DNA of 64,000 nucleotides from Symsagittifera roscoffensis. Taxonomy: Eukaryota > Xenacoelomorpha > Acoela > Convolutidae. The notes below the pieces were generated by a model, which was not told where the DNA came from, did not search any database, and was given only the letters and a program-made list of their open reading frames with translations. The position numbers were made by a program, and so were the translations under genes. Below, one piece after another: positions 13,211 through 26,331 of the stretch. The DNA is taken from NCBI RefSeq assembly GCF_963678635.1, contig NC_087063.1, positions 42,234,759-42,298,758 of the forward strand, written 5' to 3'. How positions within the stretch are numbered: position 1 is the stretch's first letter; each line of letters begins with the position of its first letter.

Positions 13211-13991
13211 ACTTTTTGGCTTTCTTACTTGTCTCTTTATCATTTTTTAACGATTTTTTTGATTTACTTATTTTTTGTTTTAACCTTATTTTTTGTTTAC
13301 CTACTATCTCACTTAGTTTACTTACTCTACCTAAATTTTTTAACTTTAACTTTTTTATTTACTTTTCATTCAACCTCGTTCCATTTGCGTTTTTTTTTTC
13401 AACTCAATTGATTACTTTCTTGCTTTAATTTACTTTATTTTATGTAATTCTACTTATTTTGATTTAATTTACTTAATTAATTTTTACTTTACTTAAATTA
13501 AATATACCTAGGTTCATACCTACTTAATATTTAACTTACAATCATACTCTTTACTTACATACTAATATACAAACATTTTACATACATACATACAGATAAA
13601 AACAACATGCATACATTACTTTACTTTGCCTAACATCATTTCTTTCACTTAATTCACTTGTTTTTCTTCATCACTCAACTTGTAAGGAATTTAGACGGAC
13701 AAAACAACAGGCATAGGTCACTTTGATTTGCCTAATTTACTTTTTTACATGATTCACTTTTTTTTTATTACTGACTCAAATTTAATCTACGCCACCTAAA
13801 TTAACTTTACTTTGATTTCTTTTACTGGTTTTTGTGTTACTTATTTTTTGCTTTACTTTACTTTGCCTTACTTCATGTTACTTTCGTTTACTTTAAGAAC
13901 TCATTTTTCTTCCTTGCTTACTTTTTTACTTATTTACTTACTTACTTACCTACTTACTTACTTACTTACTGACTTACTTGTTACTTACTTA

Positions 13992-14047
<56 letters not shown>

Positions 14048-15300
14048 ATTACTTACTTGCTTTCTTACTTAGTTACGAATTACTTACTTGCTTAGTTACT
14101 TGCTTACTAATTACTTACTTACTTACATACTTACCAACTTATTTACTCACATTCTTACTCACTTACTCACTTACTTACTCAATTACTTACTTACTTTCTT
14201 TTTTTTTCACTCACTACCTCACTTTTTTGCTTCGTGACTGACTTACTGAAATGCTAACTTCCTACTTTCCTTAAATAATTACTTACCTACTTTTTTACTT
14301 ACTTTCTTACTTCCATACAGATCGTCTTACTTAGTTACAAATCTAGTTCCTTAACACTTTTTTTATTAACCTTCTTACTTTTCTACTTACCATCCTACTT
14401 TTACTTAATGACTTACTTGCTTACTGACTTCCTTACTTACTCCATACTTACTTACATTTTGTTTACATTCATAGGTACATTTATGCCCATTTAATTTTTA
14501 ATATGATATATATTTTCTTTTTTTGTTCAATTTTCTTTGTTTTAACTTATTTTACCTTACCTTCAATTTATTTTACCAGCACTTCATTTGCGTACTCAAC
14601 CTTTTTTTTCGTTTACTCACTTACTTACTTAACTACTTACTCACTTACTTACTTAACTAAATACTCACTCACTTACCTACTAATTTTACTATTTACTTAT
14701 TACTTACGTACTAACCTACTTGAATACTTACTCACTTAATTTTTTACCTACTCAATTAAACACTACTCACTCTCTTACTGACCACTTTAGCTACTTACTT
14801 ACTCACTTACTTACTTACTTACTTATTTATTTACTTACTTTCTTTCTTTCTTACCTAAATTAAATACTTACTTTTTGACTTACTTACTTACTTTCACTTT
14901 CTACCTTGTTACTTAGTTACTTACCTGTTTTACTTCATTTTACAAAAATAATTAAGTCTAAGGCTAATTTAATAATTCTATTCTTTTTGCTGACCGAATG
15001 TTTTTTACTGAAATTCTTTACTTTACTTCACTTAAGCTTACTGCCTTTACTTTGTTTTACTTGTATACTTCCCTAACTATACTTCTATTTCTTTTCTTTA
15101 CTTTACTTCGCTTTAATCAAAAAAACTTACTTAATTCACTTTACCTTACTTTTATTTTTTTAAATCTTCACTTTAACTTTTTAGACATTTATTTATTTTA
15201 ATTTAGTTTAGTTTACTAAACTTACGTAACATAACTTCATTCTAATTTAGCTGAGATTACTTTAATCTTTTTTCAATTACTTCCTTACTTACTTTTCTTT
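13210..15300. repeat. TTAC-type tetranucleotide DNA, left arm
   Basis: Degenerate (TTAC)n with interspersed tract variants; the purest run is about 13.93-14.06 kb. It mirrors the GTAA-type DNA of the right arm at 17.1-20.6 kb. The 14.48-14.70 kb stretch contains one copy of a non-simple module that is present twice in the right arm. Confidence 0.9.
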
Positions 15301-15439
15301 TTAATTTTCTGGAATTGACTGTATTTAAAGCTTGGTTCCTTTACCTTTTTACATTTACATACTCTTTTTTCTACTTAATTTAACTTAATTTCATTTTAAC
15401 TTATAAACCTATACCTAAATACTTACGTGCTAAATTATT

Positions 15440-15545
15440 CAAATCTTAGCACGTAGGTCTCTATATCAGTACCTATATCAGTACCTATATCAGAAAGTAT
15501 CTATTTAGTACCTAGGTACTGATATAGATACTTTCTTACATATTT
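15440..15545. repeat. Short tandem and palindromic tract
   Basis: Three direct copies of 'ctatatcagtac'-type units are followed by an inverted copy: agtacctatatcagaaagta then ctgatatagatactttctta, centred on cctagg. It can fold into a hairpin. Confidence 0.7.
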
Positions 15546-15839
15546 GCTTACATACCGATATAAATCTACACACAAACGTTTTCAATTTTCTAAATACACA
15601 ATCCCATTGAACGATTAACTGGCGAAAGTGTTAATGTTTACAGTACCAAAAGATAATTCAATTCCTGTAAAGTACCTGAATCCAAAGTAGGGTAGTAATG
15701 ATAGATAGTTTGAAATATCAAAAACTCAGTCAATTTTGTTTATGAGTAGCCAAACCTATGTGTAGTGACACCTTTATTTAAATAGAAAAAATTTGGAACT
15801 TTGAATGGTGGGTTTTTTGGAAAGATGTACGTAGGGACA

Positions 15840-16545
15840 GCTAAATCTACCAACAGATCGATGACTGTATGATTGGACGGACCAATGATTGGCTGGTTGG
15901 ATCAAAACCTGATTGGATGAATGGATTGCTGAAGGGATGAACAGTTGAATGGACAGTTAGATGAATAAATGGCTAGACAGCCGGATGGGGGGATTGGTCA
16001 GACTGGCGGATGGCTGGTTGGTTAGATGGATAATGACTACACATACGCATGGACAATTGTGAATGGAGGATGGCTTGAGGGATGACTGATTTTATGATGG
16101 ATGGATGGACTTATGATGCGTGAATGGCTTGATAAATGGATGGCTTGATGAATGGATGGCTTGATGCATGGATTGTTTGATGGACGTAGGGTTAGCCAGA
16201 TAAATAAATGAATCGAAAGTTGGATGGATGGCTGGATATTTTGGAATGATCGAAGATTGATAGAAAAATGGTTAAAATGATGTTTGGACGGATATTTTGC
16301 TGGATGATGCACAGATAGATTGCTGGTTGGCTCGTTGGTTGGGCAATTGATTAACTGGCTGATTCGTTGGATGGATGGACGGCAGATTAGATGAACGCTT
16401 GGCTTAATAGCATGATAAATGACTGAATGAATAGTTGGATTGAAGGACGGATAAACAGCCGGGTGAACCGACAGCATGGAGTTATGGCTAGATGGATGTT
16501 TGGATGAATAACTGTATGACAAGTGTTCGAAAATTTCATGTGGTA
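15840..16545. repeat. GGAT/TGGA minisatellite, loop of the palindrome
   Basis: About 700 bp of degenerate units such as gattggatgaatggat and ggatggctggttgg. It sits at the centre of the giant palindrome. Only its edges (near 15.78 and 16.83 kb) still pair with each other. Frames through it give His-Pro-Ser-Ile repeats that are products of the satellite, not genes. Confidence 0.85.
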
Positions 16546-17099
16546 ATTTTGCTTGTTAGACAATGAATATTTGGGTTGCTTCATTTATATGCTTTAAACA
16601 TTTTTTTGCCATATTTGAGCTATCTTTTACAAAATAAAAATTTGTTTGCATCGTATGTTTAGTTGTATCGTATACAGCAATGCCTAAAGAGAGCAGGGCA
16701 GCATATAATAAGTTAGTACAAAAATTATCCGTTCAGCAAACATTTCATCGGTCTAGATATCCAGCCAGACGTCCAGCCACCAATCGCATTTCTCGTCCAC
16801 AGATCCAGGCATTCAGAGTTTCAATATTTTTTTCTTTTGAAATAAAAGTTTCACTACACATAGATATGGCTTTTTCTAAACAAAATTGGCTGACTTCCTG
16901 AGTTTTCAAATTATCTATTATTACTACCGTACTTTGGATTCAGGTACTTTACAGGAATTGAATTTTTTTTGTTGCTGTAAAGATTAACACTTTCACCAGC
17001 TAATCGTTCAACGTTCAATGGGATTGTGTAAAAGAATTGAAAAAGTATGTGTGTAGATTTTTTTGTCTAGGTATAAAGAAAGTATGTAAGAAAGTGTCT

Positions 17100-18831
17100 A
17101 AATGAGTATCTATGTAAGTTAATTATTGACTTAACAGGTATGTAAGTAGGTATAAGTGTATACATTAAAGTGAAGTTAAGTTAAATTAGGTAGGAGAAAC
17201 AACGAAAAATGATTTAAAGTAAGATTAGGTAGGTAAATTGGAGTATGTAAATGTGAAAAGATAAAGGAACGAAAATTAAGTACGGTCAATTACAGAAGTT
17301 ACAAAAACAAAATTAAGTCAGGAAGTAATTGGAGAAAGGTTAAAGTAATCTCAACTAAATGAGATTGAAGTAATGTTAAGTAAGTTAAGTAAACTCAACT
17401 ACAAAAGAAACAATTGGAAAGAAACTAAAGGGAAAAAAAAGAAAAAATAAAAGTAAAGTTAAGTATTTCAAGTAAGTTTCTTTAGAGTTTAGGTAAATAC
17501 AGTAAAATAAAGTTAATTAAAGTAAATTAGAATAGAGTAAAGCAAAGTAAAGTAAAGTAAAGAAAAGCTACAAAAATGTAATTTGATAATTATAAATGTA
17601 AAACAAAAGTAAAGGAAGTAACTTTAAGTGTACTAAAGTAAAGAAGCTGGGTAAAAAAACGATTAAGTAAGTTAATAGAAAATAAAGTTTTGAAAAAAGC
17701 CCAAACTTAATTTACGTAAATAAGGAATAAAGTTAAAAAAGTTGATTAAATTTAAATTAGGTAAAGTGAAGTAAAACCGATAAGTAATTAAGTAACAAGG
17801 TAGAAAGTAACAACTAAGTAGGAAAGAAAGAAAGTAAGTAAGTAAGTCAGTAAAGTGGTCAGTAAGTAAGTCAGTAGTTGAGTAACTGAGTAGGCGAAAA
17901 AGGAAGTTAGTAAGTAAGTAAACGAAAAAATAAGTGAGTAACTAAGTAAGCAAGTAAGTAAGTAAGTAAGTAAGGAAGTGAGTAAGTAAGTAAGCAGGAG
18001 GTAAGTAAGTGAGTAAATGAAAATAAAGAAAAAAAAGGTAAATAAAGTATACCAAAACGAAGTGCTGGTCAAAAAAGTAAGAAAAAGTAAACTTAAATTA
18101 AAATGAAGAAAAGTAAACAAAAAAGAAAATAAATAAGATTTAAAAAAAGTGAGTTGGGCATAAATGTACGTATGTATCTCAGAAAAAAGTAAGTAAGTAT
18201 TGGAGTAAGTAAGCAAGTCAGTAAGCAAGTAAGTCAATAAGTAAAAAGTAAGAAAGTAATTTAAAAAGTAAGTAGGTAAATAGAAAAGGAGGTAGGTTGG
18301 TAGATATGTAGGTGAGTCAGTCAGTCAGTAATTAAAAAAGTAGGTAAGTAGGTAATTAGGAAAAAAAGTAAGCATTTGAGTAAGTAAATAAGTGAGTAAG
18401 TAATTAGGTAAGTAAATGACCTAACAAAAATAAAAGAAAAAAGCAATTTAAAGTAAACAAAAAAGAAATGCTGGTAAAATAAAGTAAAGGTAAGGTAAAT
18501 TAAATTGAAACAAAGAAAAATAAACAGAAAAGAAAGTATATAAGATATAAAAAAATAAAATGGGCTTAAACGTACGTATAAATAAAAGAAAAGTGGAAGT
18601 AGGTATGGGAGTAAGTAAGGAAGTCAGTAAGCAAGTAAGTCAATAAGTAAAAATTAAGATAGTAAGTAACAAAGTAATTAGGTAAATAAAAAGGAGATAG
18701 GTAAGTAGATATGTAATTAAGTAAGACAATCAGTAAGTATGTAATAAAGTATGAAAGTAATTTTATTGTAAAGAAAGGAGTAAGCATTTCAATAAGTAAG
18801 TCAGTAAGCAAGTAAGTGAAGATGTGAGTAA

Positions 18832-18835
<4 letters not shown>
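17100..18835. repeat. GTAA-type DNA with a duplicated ~400-bp module
   Basis: Degenerate (GTAA)n that mirrors the left arm. Within it a roughly 400-bp module occurs twice in tandem, about 18.03-18.43 and 18.45-18.83 kb. Shared marks are 'atgctggt' or 'gtgctggt', 'gggcataaatgtacgtat'/'gggcttaaacgtacgtat', and 'aagtcagtaagcaagtaagt'. The left arm appears to hold only one such module near 14.48-14.70 kb. Confidence 0.75.
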
Positions 18836-20030
<1,195 letters not shown>

Positions 20031-20699
20031 AGTAAATTGAGTTTTTAAAGTAAACGAAAGTAAAATGAAGTAAGTCAAAGTAAAATAAAGTAGAAAAAAG
20101 TAACACAAACTCCAGTAAAAAAATCAAAACAAAGATAACTAAGTGGTATAGAGTAAAATTGAGTCATGTTAGAAAAACAAATTCAATTAAGTAGAAAAAG
20201 TAAAGATAGGCAAAGTAAAGTAATGTATGCTGGTTGTTTTGTCTGTCTGAACGTATTTAAGTGTATGTATGATTTTATGTATGTGTGAAAAATGTTTATA
20301 TGTTAGTATGTAAGTAATGAGTAAGATTGTAAGTAAGCTATTAATTGAGTATGAAATTAGGTATATTTAAAACACGTAATGTAAAGTAATTTAAATAAGT
20401 TGAAATAAATTAAGTAGAAAACATCAAGTAAATTAAAGCAAGAAAGTAATAGGTAAGTCGAAAAAAATATCAAAAAGTGAAAAGAGGTTTAATCAAAAGT
20501 GGTAGGAAAAGACTCTTAAAAAGGTGAAAAAAAATAAAAAAGAAAAATGAAAAAAAAGTTAGAAGTTAGGTAAAGTAAATGAACTAAGAGAGAAAGTAAA
20601 GGAAAAAAAGAATAAGTAAAAGATAAGTGAGACAGAAATTATGTGAGTAAATAAATCAGTTATTAAACGGTAAATAAGCAAATAAGAAAGGCAGCAAAT

Positions 20700-23383
20700 A
20701 ATTTTTGAATTACTGAGCGGCTCAAATGAACGCTATCCAAATTTTGAAACCGTTCTCAAGGCCATTAACTGACAAGAGACTGCTGAAAAGTTGCTGATAG
20801 GTCTCAAAACTCATAATATTTGTCTGGCAGGGGGGAGAAATAAATTTATTCGAGATCGATGGTTTGTAGAGATATTGTGGTGTGCACATGACAGAGTTTA
20901 AGACTGCCAGAGTTCAAAAGGTAACTGCATAACATTCTGCAGCTAAAATACTCAATGATAGATTTTTTTCAAGTTAATGAGAAAACAGAAAACTATTCCG
21001 CTCAAATGTCCTAGAAATCTGTTGTTATAGTCCGGGGGCTACATATAACAGTAAGTTGGACACTTCTGATAAGTTCAAATTTTAATCCGGCTGCATCGTG
21101 CAAAAAAGCGTGCAATCAAAAAAACTTGGAGTCCTTCAATTATTTTTCGAAGAAACTTTTTTGATACCAACTAAGCCGCTATAGGGTCTCAACCTAGTTA
21201 AAACGTCGTAAATAAGGTTGGTTATTAGATTTAACAAAAATTGTACAACAGCTACAAAATTTTTTTTTGGTTAGAACTGTCATTCTAAACTTGTTTTAGG
21301 GACGACATTAGTTGAATTATTTCTATATCAAATGGGGTTACTAGGTTTTTTCCAATTTCGTTGTTTTTTTTTCAATCCCTCTCCAACCTGCTTAGTATCA
21401 GCCATTGAAGATAAAAGATACAAAGCAGATATTTTTAGACTTCTCTTGTTTCCGGCGTTAAATAACCAAATGAACCGACGAAAACACTTTTGTTTTGCAA
21501 AATATTTAAGATTTTGCAAAAAGCTTGGTGCATTCTTTCTTATTCTTTTCCCCTTTTCCTTTTTCCACTCGTCCTTTCCCCGTTGAAACTTCCATTCCCC
21601 TCCCGAGAACCACGGCATAGTGTTCCTCCCCGGCTCGGAGCTTTTAAGCTATTTGTATGGTTGAAAACCCTCTAAATTGTACAAGTTATTTATCAATTTC
21701 TTCAGTACACCTAGTTTCTTCTAAAGTCGTTTTTTTTTTCGTTTTAAAATTTGACAAATTTATCATAACTTGACCAGAAACGACCGCCGCCTTTAGAGAG
21801 TGATTTCAATTTACTGCCTTTTCACCATAAAACATAACACAAGTTGGGGAATAGTTTACTGCTGCCAACAGTTAAGCTGCGCTTCCAAAATCTCCGGCAA
21901 ATTTTTATTATATACCATTAAAGACAATTCCCCTTAAAATTCAATTTCCAGTATCAAATTTCAACAAGGTCAAAAAATCATTTGCTCGAAACAAATGTAA
22001 CAATTATCATGACTCAGATAATTAACCAGAGCCAATAGTTACGACCCAAAAAATTGAATGGAATTAGAAATAACTTTGTATCATGTCCCTTGATGTTAAG
22101 CTGAGCTTAAAAAGATCCTGAGTAGGGGAAGTTTTGCTTTTTGGTTGGAAAAGTTTTTTTCTTTTACAAAATCCTAGGATGAGGGTCCTCCAAAAAGTTA
22201 AGGACCTTTTTCCAAGGATTTTGCCTAACGTGAGGACCACCACACCCCCTCCCTTAGGAAGGACCTCCTTAGGATCCGGAACACAAAAAAATTTTACTAA
22301 TGTGTTTATCTGATATTTCGATAGTAAAAAAAAGTTCTTGCTAACATGGAGTTGTAGAATTTATTTTTTTCCCACAATTACGAAATGAAAGACCAAAATT
22401 TCTGTCAATGACGGAGGTTTGTAACTCTTATCTTTTGTGTCGAAGTAAATCTTAGACCAATTTTAAGTTTAGACGTTTTATTCTTCAAGGTCAAAACCAA
22501 TATACGAGCTATTCAGCTCTCCATGGAGAACTGCTATAGCAACCCTGCTTCAAATTTGCATGCAATTTTTTTGACAATTTTTTTGGGCTGGGTAATTCAG
22601 CTTCACCCTGTTCGACTTTTGAATTGACTACCGCCGCTCTCCTTTTGAATAATTTCTGAATTTTTTTCATCTTGCTCTTTCGACAAAATCAAATTAATTC
22701 ATTAAAACTCCCGAATTTCAGCATTTAGATAGGGATTTTAATCAAACCATGTTGGGATTTTTGGGATTGATAAAGCGGCTTATATAAATTTAATAATCAA
22801 GCTTTCCTTAGTTCGTTGAAAATTGCTTAGTTTTTTTTTAGTTTGACAAATGCAAAATTTACTTCTTCGCGACTTGGTTGCAAGGGTATAATTTTCAAGA
22901 TTTTAACTCGCTGCATTATTGATTTCCGCATGGCAAAAAAATTGTTAATGCAAATTTTTTTAAGTTTTTTTAAAATAAACCCGAAAGCGCAATTAGTTCT
23001 TACTTTTTAGAGCAAAATGCGTGCGCAAATTTGTAACAAGCAGCAATAAAAAAAAGTTACACTCCTAGTTAAATTGTTGATATTAAACACATCTGCTCGT
23101 CTAAGTCGAAGCTCGGGATATCCGCTTTACCTCGTGACATTTCGTTGAAGAGGTTTGGAAGTTTTTTCATGTTAAGTTTTTTCACGTATACAGAGAACCA
23201 TCTGCTCGGCTATAATTGATGATGACGACTTTAATGAACCAAAAAGTAATTGCAGCAAAGGGTTAATTGGATTAGCATATCGGAGAAAGATGAAGTAGCT
23301 TTTATTGCAAGGTCAATTCCTGTAGTTTTTTATTTCAGTTTGCGGCCGGCAATTGAAAAAGCTTTTCATTTTCGAGCATTATG
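20700..23383. repeat. Right outer arm of the giant palindrome
   Basis: Complement of 11.03-13.21 kb with scattered substitutions and a deletion of about 330 bp near 23.19 kb. The sub-segment 21,759-22,689 is copied, in the same orientation, inside the Polinton at 25,403-26,331. The arm stops at 23,383, where the Polinton begins; about a dozen more matching bases (tggtctaa) resume at 39,223. Confidence 0.8.
23378..23383. other. Polinton target-site duplication, left copy
   Basis: attatg directly before the left TIR; cttatg (39,217-39,222) directly follows the right TIR. Six base pairs is the duplication length known for Polintons. The unoccupied site is seen as its complement at 11046-11051. 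Confidence 0.8.
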
Positions 23384-23757
23384 ATTAGTGTAAAAACTGA
23401 GAGGATAGACCATTTTAGATGAAGTTTCTCGCTGCGCTCGAACCTCCATCTAAAATAGTCTATCCTCTTAGTTTTTACACTACTACATGAAAAGTAACAA
23501 CAAAACCTATCAACAGAACAATTAAAAATTAATTAAAAACAAAATCTGTTTCATAATTTCTCTCAAATTCTCTAACCACTTTCAATTGATTATCATATTC
23601 TTCTACACTAAATTTCCTAACTCCATCATCATAAATTGTTTCTATATCATTTTTTAGTTCTTCAGATAATCATTTAAAAATACTATGTTTATTTTCAATA
23701 AGTCGCATCGCTATTTCTCTATCATTTCTTACATCTTCTAATTTTTCTCTTCAATTT
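23384..23757. repeat. Polinton left terminal inverted repeat
   Basis: 374 bp matching the complement of 38,846-39,216 at well over 80 percent by eye. It begins attagtgtaaaaactgagag. The first 95 bp form a hairpin. The remainder encodes the C-terminal part of the minus-strand terminal ORF. Confidence 0.9.
23387..23481. repeat. Terminal hairpin in left TIR
   Basis: 35-bp arms at 23,387-23,421 and 23,447-23,481 pair with two mismatches around a 25-nt loop containing the GC-rich core ctcgctgcgctcg. The same hairpin is present in the right TIR. Confidence 0.9.
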
Positions 23758-24017
23758 GATTTAAAATTAAGTTATATAAATTATATTCAAATTCAATTAC
23801 ATCATATTCCTCAAATATGTCTATATCATTAGAAACCTCATGATTAAAACATTTTTCATTATTATTTTTTCTGATAAATTTAATAATTTCTCTGGTCATA
23901 GGTGATGTATTTTTTGATTTCAACCATTCCTGAATACAAAGTATTTCTTATATATCCATCATTACACCATAAAGGATATCTAATACCAACTTCATTCATT
24001 GGACAAATGTAACTCAT
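23523..24017 (-). pseudogene. Polinton terminal ORF running into the TIR
   Basis: Starts at an ATG at 24,017 (MSYICPMNEVGIRYPLWC), passes through a frame change into a Lys/Glu/Asn-rich coil (frame 23,738-23,923) and runs into the TIR to a stop near 23,523. The part inside the TIR is therefore also present, in mirror image, on the plus strand at 38,846-39,073. A TGA interrupts the same position in both TIR copies (after the residues IFK or VFLN...). No family recognised. Confidence 0.45.
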
Positions 24018-24075
24018 TTAAATAAACATATTAAAATGAAAAATAATTTTAAACAAATTTTTTAAAATAAAAGAT

Positions 24076-24231
24076 ATGAAACCAGACTTCGAATGTATAA
24101 TTGTAAAAAACTTTTTTGATAGAAAAATTAGAAGACATATTAATCAAATAACAAAGAAAATTATACAATTTCAAAACTCTATTTTAATAATTCATAATCG
24201 TATTTTCATCAAAAGAAACGTTATAAAATAG
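24076..24231 (+). CDS. Small plus-strand ORF, 51 aa, unrecognised
   Basis: An open frame from ATG 24,076 to TAG 24,229-24,231, starting MKPDFECIIVKNFFDRKIRR; basic and Ile/Asn-rich. It lies between two minus-strand genes and would be the only gene on this strand of the Polinton. Could be chance. Confidence 0.2.
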   Translation: MKPDFECIIVKNFFDRKIRRHINQITKKIIQFQNSILIIHNRIFIKRNVIK

Positions 24232-24279
24232 TCATCAATTAGGTCTTGAAAGCTAACCAGTTATTATTTTATTTAAATT

Positions 24280-24923
24280 CATACTCTGAAAGAAAATTTT
24301 CTGCTTTTTCTTATTGTTTTTTATATAATTCTTAATCAATTTTGGCACCCTTAGAAAGGTTTTCTTTTAGTAACTGGTCTGCAATTTCTCCAATTAAAAG
24401 CTTCAAACACTTCATCTTCATTTTCTAAATTAAAAGAAATAACAGTCTTGACATGTTCCATGTGATAATCATTTAATTCATTGATAGGTTTTAGCTGATG
24501 ATTTAACCAATCATCATAAAACTTCCAACTACATCCTTAGTATTGAATTGTTTTAAATTCTTTATTTTGTTCTTGTCGTCTTAGTGATAATCTTATTCTG
24601 TTTTTTATATGTTGTGCATTTCTATAATTTCTCACTCTATGATAAATTTTTTCTATATTTTCCTTTGCATACAAACAAACAGTTTTTATAAAATTTTCTC
24701 GATTATTTTATTAGTAATTTTTTTGATATTCAATATTTTTTTCTATACTTTTACTTCTATAATTCTTACTATAATAGAATCTACAAATTTAACATTCATT
24801 TCTTAATCCATCCTTAGAATCTTTTCTTTTAAAAAAATTTTCTGTAAAACAAATGAAATCACATTTATTACAACGTTTTGTTGCAGCAAAATCAATAATT
24901 GCTCTACTCAAATGATTTCCCAT
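24280..24923 (-). pseudogene. HNH-type endonuclease with zinc-binding N-terminus
   Basis: Starts at ATG 24,923. The N-terminus contains paired cysteines (CNKCDFICFTENC) and then a 'C..YY' stretch, followed by Lys/Asn/Glu repeats of the 'YQKNYY.NNREN' type. The second half contains GCSWKFYDDWL and YHMEHVKTVISFNLENEDEV ... FNWRNCRP. This resembles an HNH-like nuclease family common in large DNA viruses and mobile elements, in which a D/E-H-V-x-P-like core and a distal Asn/Leu motif form the site. Stops: TAA TAA before NNREN, TAA before GCSWKF and more after KPF. Role is inferred: cutting DNA during replication, recombination or spread. Its N-terminal half is duplicated at 26,332-26,609. Confidence 0.65.
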
Positions 24924-25402
24924 TTACTATAACACTTCTTCTTTAAATGAATTATTGGAAGTATCCAAATTGAACGTTTTCATTGTTATTTAAAAAGTAA
25001 CTTTTGCTATCGGCACTACTTGAATAATTTTTAATAATTTTACTCAAATATATCTCATGAAAATCAGTCTGAATTGATAAAATAGTATGCTTAATTGGAT
25101 TTTCTACATCATAATTCATCAAACAACTATAATATTCTTCAAATGTAATTTTCTTACTTGCAACCTTAGAAACTCCTTTAATCTTTCTATGTGTTTCTTC
25201 ATTCTCAATAAAAGAATAACTTTTGGATTTCAATGCTATAAATTTATCAATCCAAAGACCTTCTGGAGTCTCCACTTTAAGCCGACCTAGTACTTTTTCA
25301 TTTTTTTTTCAATATAACTCTGGCCATTTTTTCAAGCTACTAAAATCAAAAAATCTTTTAAATTGTTAAGATCTTAAGTAATATCTTCAGTTTTTATACT
25401 CA
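24644..25402. repeat. Internal Polinton duplication, copy A
   Basis: 759 bp nearly identical to 26,332-27,089. It covers the last ~135 codons of DNA polymerase B and the first part of the HNH-type gene. The HNH gene continues from this copy; the polymerase body joins the other copy. Confidence 0.9.
24952..25402 (-). pseudogene. Orphan C-terminal fragment of polymerase B
   Basis: Second copy of the polymerase B C-terminus (TPEGLWIDKFIALKSKSYSF at its open part, 24,952-25,275). It is cut off from the polymerase body by the 929-bp insert. It shares with copy A' the same TAA and TGA stops upstream of the open part, so these stops arose before the duplication. It also has an extra frame change in a T run near 25,350. 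Confidence 0.8.
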
Positions 25403-26331
25403 TTTTATCATAACTTGACCAGAAACGACCGCCGCCTTTAGAGAATGATTTCAATTTACTGCCTTTTCACCATAAAACATAACACAAGTTGGGTAATAGT
25501 TTACTGCTGCCAACAGTTAAGCTGCGCTTCAAAAATTTCCGGCACATTTTTATTATATACCATTAAAGACAATTCCCCTTAAAAGTCAATTTCCAGTATC
25601 AAATTTCAACTAGGTCAAAAAATCATTTGCCCGAAACAAATGTAACAATTATCATGACTCAGATAATTAACCAGAGCCAATAGTTACGACCCAAAAAAAT
25701 GAATGGAATTAGAAATAACTTCGTATTATGTCCCTTGATGTTAAGCTAAGCTTAAAAAGATCCTGAGTAGGGGAAATTTTGCTTTTTGGTTGGAAAAGTT
25801 TTTTCTTTTACAAAATCCTAGGATGAGGGTCCTCCAAGAAGTTAATGACCTTTTTACAAGGATTTTGCCTAACGTGAGGACCACCACACCCCCCTCCCTT
25901 AGGAAGGACCTCCTTAGGATCCGGAACACAAAAAAATATTACTAATATGTTGATCTGATATTTCGATAGTAAAAAAAAGTTCTTGCTAACATGGAGTTGT
26001 AGAATTTATTTTTTTCCCACAATTACGAAATAAAAGACCAAAATTTCTGTCAATGACGGAGGTTTGTAACTCTTATCTTGTGTGTCGAAGTAAATCGTAG
26101 ACCAATTTTAAGTTTAGATGTTTTATTTATCAAGGTCAAAACCAATATACGAGCTATTCAGCTCTCCATGGAGAACTGCTATAGCACCCCTGCTTCAAAT
26201 TTGCATGCAATTTTTTTGACAATTTTTCTGGGCTGGGTAATTCAGCCTTACCCTGTTCGACTTTTGAATTGGCTACCGCCGCTCCCCTTTTGAATAATTT
26301 CTGAATTTATTTCATCTTGCTCTTTCGACAA
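25403..26331. repeat. 929-bp insert copied from palindrome right arm
   Basis: Matches 21,759-22,689 in the same orientation, from ttatcataacttgaccagaa to ctttcgacaaaa, with a few percent mismatches. It lies exactly between the two copies of the duplicated Polinton segment. No TIRs or short target duplication of its own are visible. Junctions show only a few bases of shared A/T sequence. Confidence 0.9.

Noticed and set aside
16037-16584. Frame with His-Pro-Ser-Ile repeats
   Set aside because: Product of the GGAT minisatellite read on the other strand; no start context, splice sites or homology.
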